Shown in pieces: positions 63,211-64,000 of a stretch of DNA of 64,000 nt. The position numbers were made by a program, and so were the translations under genes. The DNA is taken from assembly GCA_025356075.1 (NCBI GenBank), contig JANXUT010000064.1, positions 26,001 through 90,000 of the forward strand, in the 5' to 3' direction. The notes beneath the pieces are model-generated. The model was not told where the DNA came from. It saw only the letters and a list, made by a program, of their open reading frames with translations, and ran no database searches. Source of the stretch: Pseudomonadota bacterium. Its GTDB lineage: Bacteria > Pseudomonadota > Gammaproteobacteria > Steroidobacterales > Steroidobacteraceae. The number at the start of each line of letters is the position of its first letter. The stretch's first letter is position 1.

Positions 63211-63979
63211 CATGTGTGTTTCGAGGTTCGTGTTTGCCAGGCATTCACGATCTCGCGGAGCCTCCCAAGCTCCCTGCATATCGCTATGCAGATCGGACTG
63301 TATCATCCACGGAAACTTGAACAGTCTCTGTGGCTCGGCGTGCAGTCTCTGAGGATTCTCTCGGCCCGAACGATTTCAAAACCTCATCGTTCGAGTACTT
63401 CCTACGCTTCGCTCCACCGTCGTTCATGTCGTGACGAATCCTAAGGACTTCGTCGATCCCTTCTTTTCTCAAGTGGCGCCCATCGGCAATCAGCTCGGCG
63501 AGTTGCTTGAATTTCGCAAAATCGCGTTGCTTTTTGTTCGACAGGAACCCAAACGAATCAAAGAACGGAATGACATTTTCGACGATCGCGATAAACGTAT
63601 TCACTTCGTAGTACCAAACACCGTCGTGCCTCTGGCGAAGCGTGCCGCACTTTAGGTATCTCTGGAACACGGTCAGAACGACCTTGTCACGTTGAGACAC
63701 GTTGAAGCGCAGCGACACCTTCCAGGGCATCGCGTAATCCGCTCGTCGACGGAAACTTACGTTGAAACTGCCTTCACCGTCGGCGAAGCCAGCCAGGTAA
63801 TGTCCAATCTGTTGCGGAATTTCGCTGGTGTTTAACACCACAATCGAGAGCCTTTCCTGCTGATTGTCCGCACCTCAGAATTTTCACTGCCACTGTACGG
63901 TGGCGAGTACCTGAGGATCCAACGGAGTTTCCAGCATATAGCCAAGTTTATTTACGTAACTACAACCGGTCATCTTTCT
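63211..63979 (-). mobile_element. Group I intron at 23S position 1917 (L1917), with homing endonuclease
   Basis: 769 nt between U1917 and A1918, starting AGAAAGATG and ending CACATG. Exon GUAACUAU pairs over 8 bp with intron GUAGUUAC (nt 17-24), U-G at the splice site. P7 strands GACUG (63347-63343) and CAGUC (63300-63296) differ from the L1931 intron's GACUA/UAGUC by a compensating change, good evidence for a real helix. L1917 is a known intron site (for example Coxiella). Confidence 0.92.
63284..63841 (-). CDS. LAGLIDADG homing endonuclease of the L1917 intron
   Basis: 185 residues. YLAGFADGEGSF is the LAGLIDADG motif; LRFNVSQRDK, YLKCGTLRQRH and KRRKYSNDEVLKSF match the second endonuclease here. 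One motif, so probably a homodimer cutting intronless 23S at about position 1917. The last ~25 codons run through the intron's P7/P8 core, so that DNA serves both ribozyme and protein. The start is ATG 63841; an obvious ribosome binding site is lacking. Confidence 0.9.
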   Translation of the reverse strand: MVLNTSEIPQQIGHYLAGFADGEGSFNVSFRRRADYAMPWKVSLRFNVSQRDKVVLTVFQRYLKCGTLRQRHDGVWYYEVNTFIAIVENVIPFFDSFGFLSNKKQRDFAKFKQLAELIADGRHLRKEGIDEVLRIRHDMNDGGAKRRKYSNDEVLKSFGPRESSETARRATETVQVSVDDTVRSA

Positions 63980-64000
63980 ATAGTTACGGCCGCCGTTTAC

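Overview
This is a 64 kb stretch of a high-GC chromosome from a flagellated, Gram-negative gammaproteobacterium. The gene order (FleQ/FlrBC-type sigma-54 flagellar hierarchy, flgB-L next to fliC-flaG-fliD-fliS, birA-coaX-SPOR beside a tRNA-Thr) fits the Xanthomonadales/Nevskiales/Steroidobacterales side of the class. The exact taxon cannot be read from the sequence.

Region 1 (1-9620, minus strand) is one tightly overlapping operon for a type II secretion/type IV pilus-like machine: a major GspG-type pseudopilin, GspF platform, GspE ATPase, PilM/N/O/P-like assembly proteins, a lipoprotein secretin with a C-terminal cohesin-like domain, and three further prepilin-like proteins, the last cut by the window edge. 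It has PilMNOP-type rather than GspCLM-type parts, like the hybrid type II systems of Geobacter-type metal reducers. Region 2 (9928-13444) holds a NarX-type sensor kinase, a lytic transglycosylase and a NarL-type response regulator. A complete IS1634-like insertion sequence (13445-15461) sits exactly at the regulator's stop codon. Region 3 (15523-21983) is a two-gene electron-transfer module: a very large secreted c-type cytochrome with 38 CXXCH motifs (21 of them in a triplicated 270-residue, 7-heme module) and a translationally coupled outer-membrane beta-barrel protein with TPRs. A small lipoprotein gene follows.

Region 4 (22873-53360) is a flagellar supercluster: fliK-J-I-H-G-F-E, the flrC/flrB two-component pair, the master regulator fleQ/flrA, an atypical PilZ protein, fliT-fliS-fliD, flaG, fliC, a rhomboid protease on the opposite strand, flgL through flgB, then on the plus strand flgA, flgM, flgN, an unusual CsrA-family gene and a PilZ gene. 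Promoter motifs readable by eye give a hierarchy: sigma-54 sites before flrB, fliD, fliK and flgB, and sigma-28 sites before fliC and flgM. Genes for fliA, fliL-R, flhA/B/F, motors and chemotaxis are not in the window.

Region 5 (53466-60913) is housekeeping: a YhhQ-type queuosine-precursor transporter, a membrane-anchored hypothetical protein, tRNA-Thr(UGU), a SPOR-domain protein, coaX, birA, plsY, an ECF sigma factor with its RskA-type anti-sigma factor, and hemH.

Region 6 (60976-64000, minus strand) is the 3' part of an rRNA operon: rRNA terminator, 5S rRNA and the last ~1000 nt of 23S rRNA. The 23S gene is interrupted by three group I introns at E. coli positions 1917, 1931 and 1951, leaving exons of only 14 and 20 nt between them. 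Two introns carry related LAGLIDADG homing endonuclease genes. One of these reading frames runs through the 3' splice site and ends inside the rRNA exon. The intron trio and the giant cytochrome are the most striking contents of the window.
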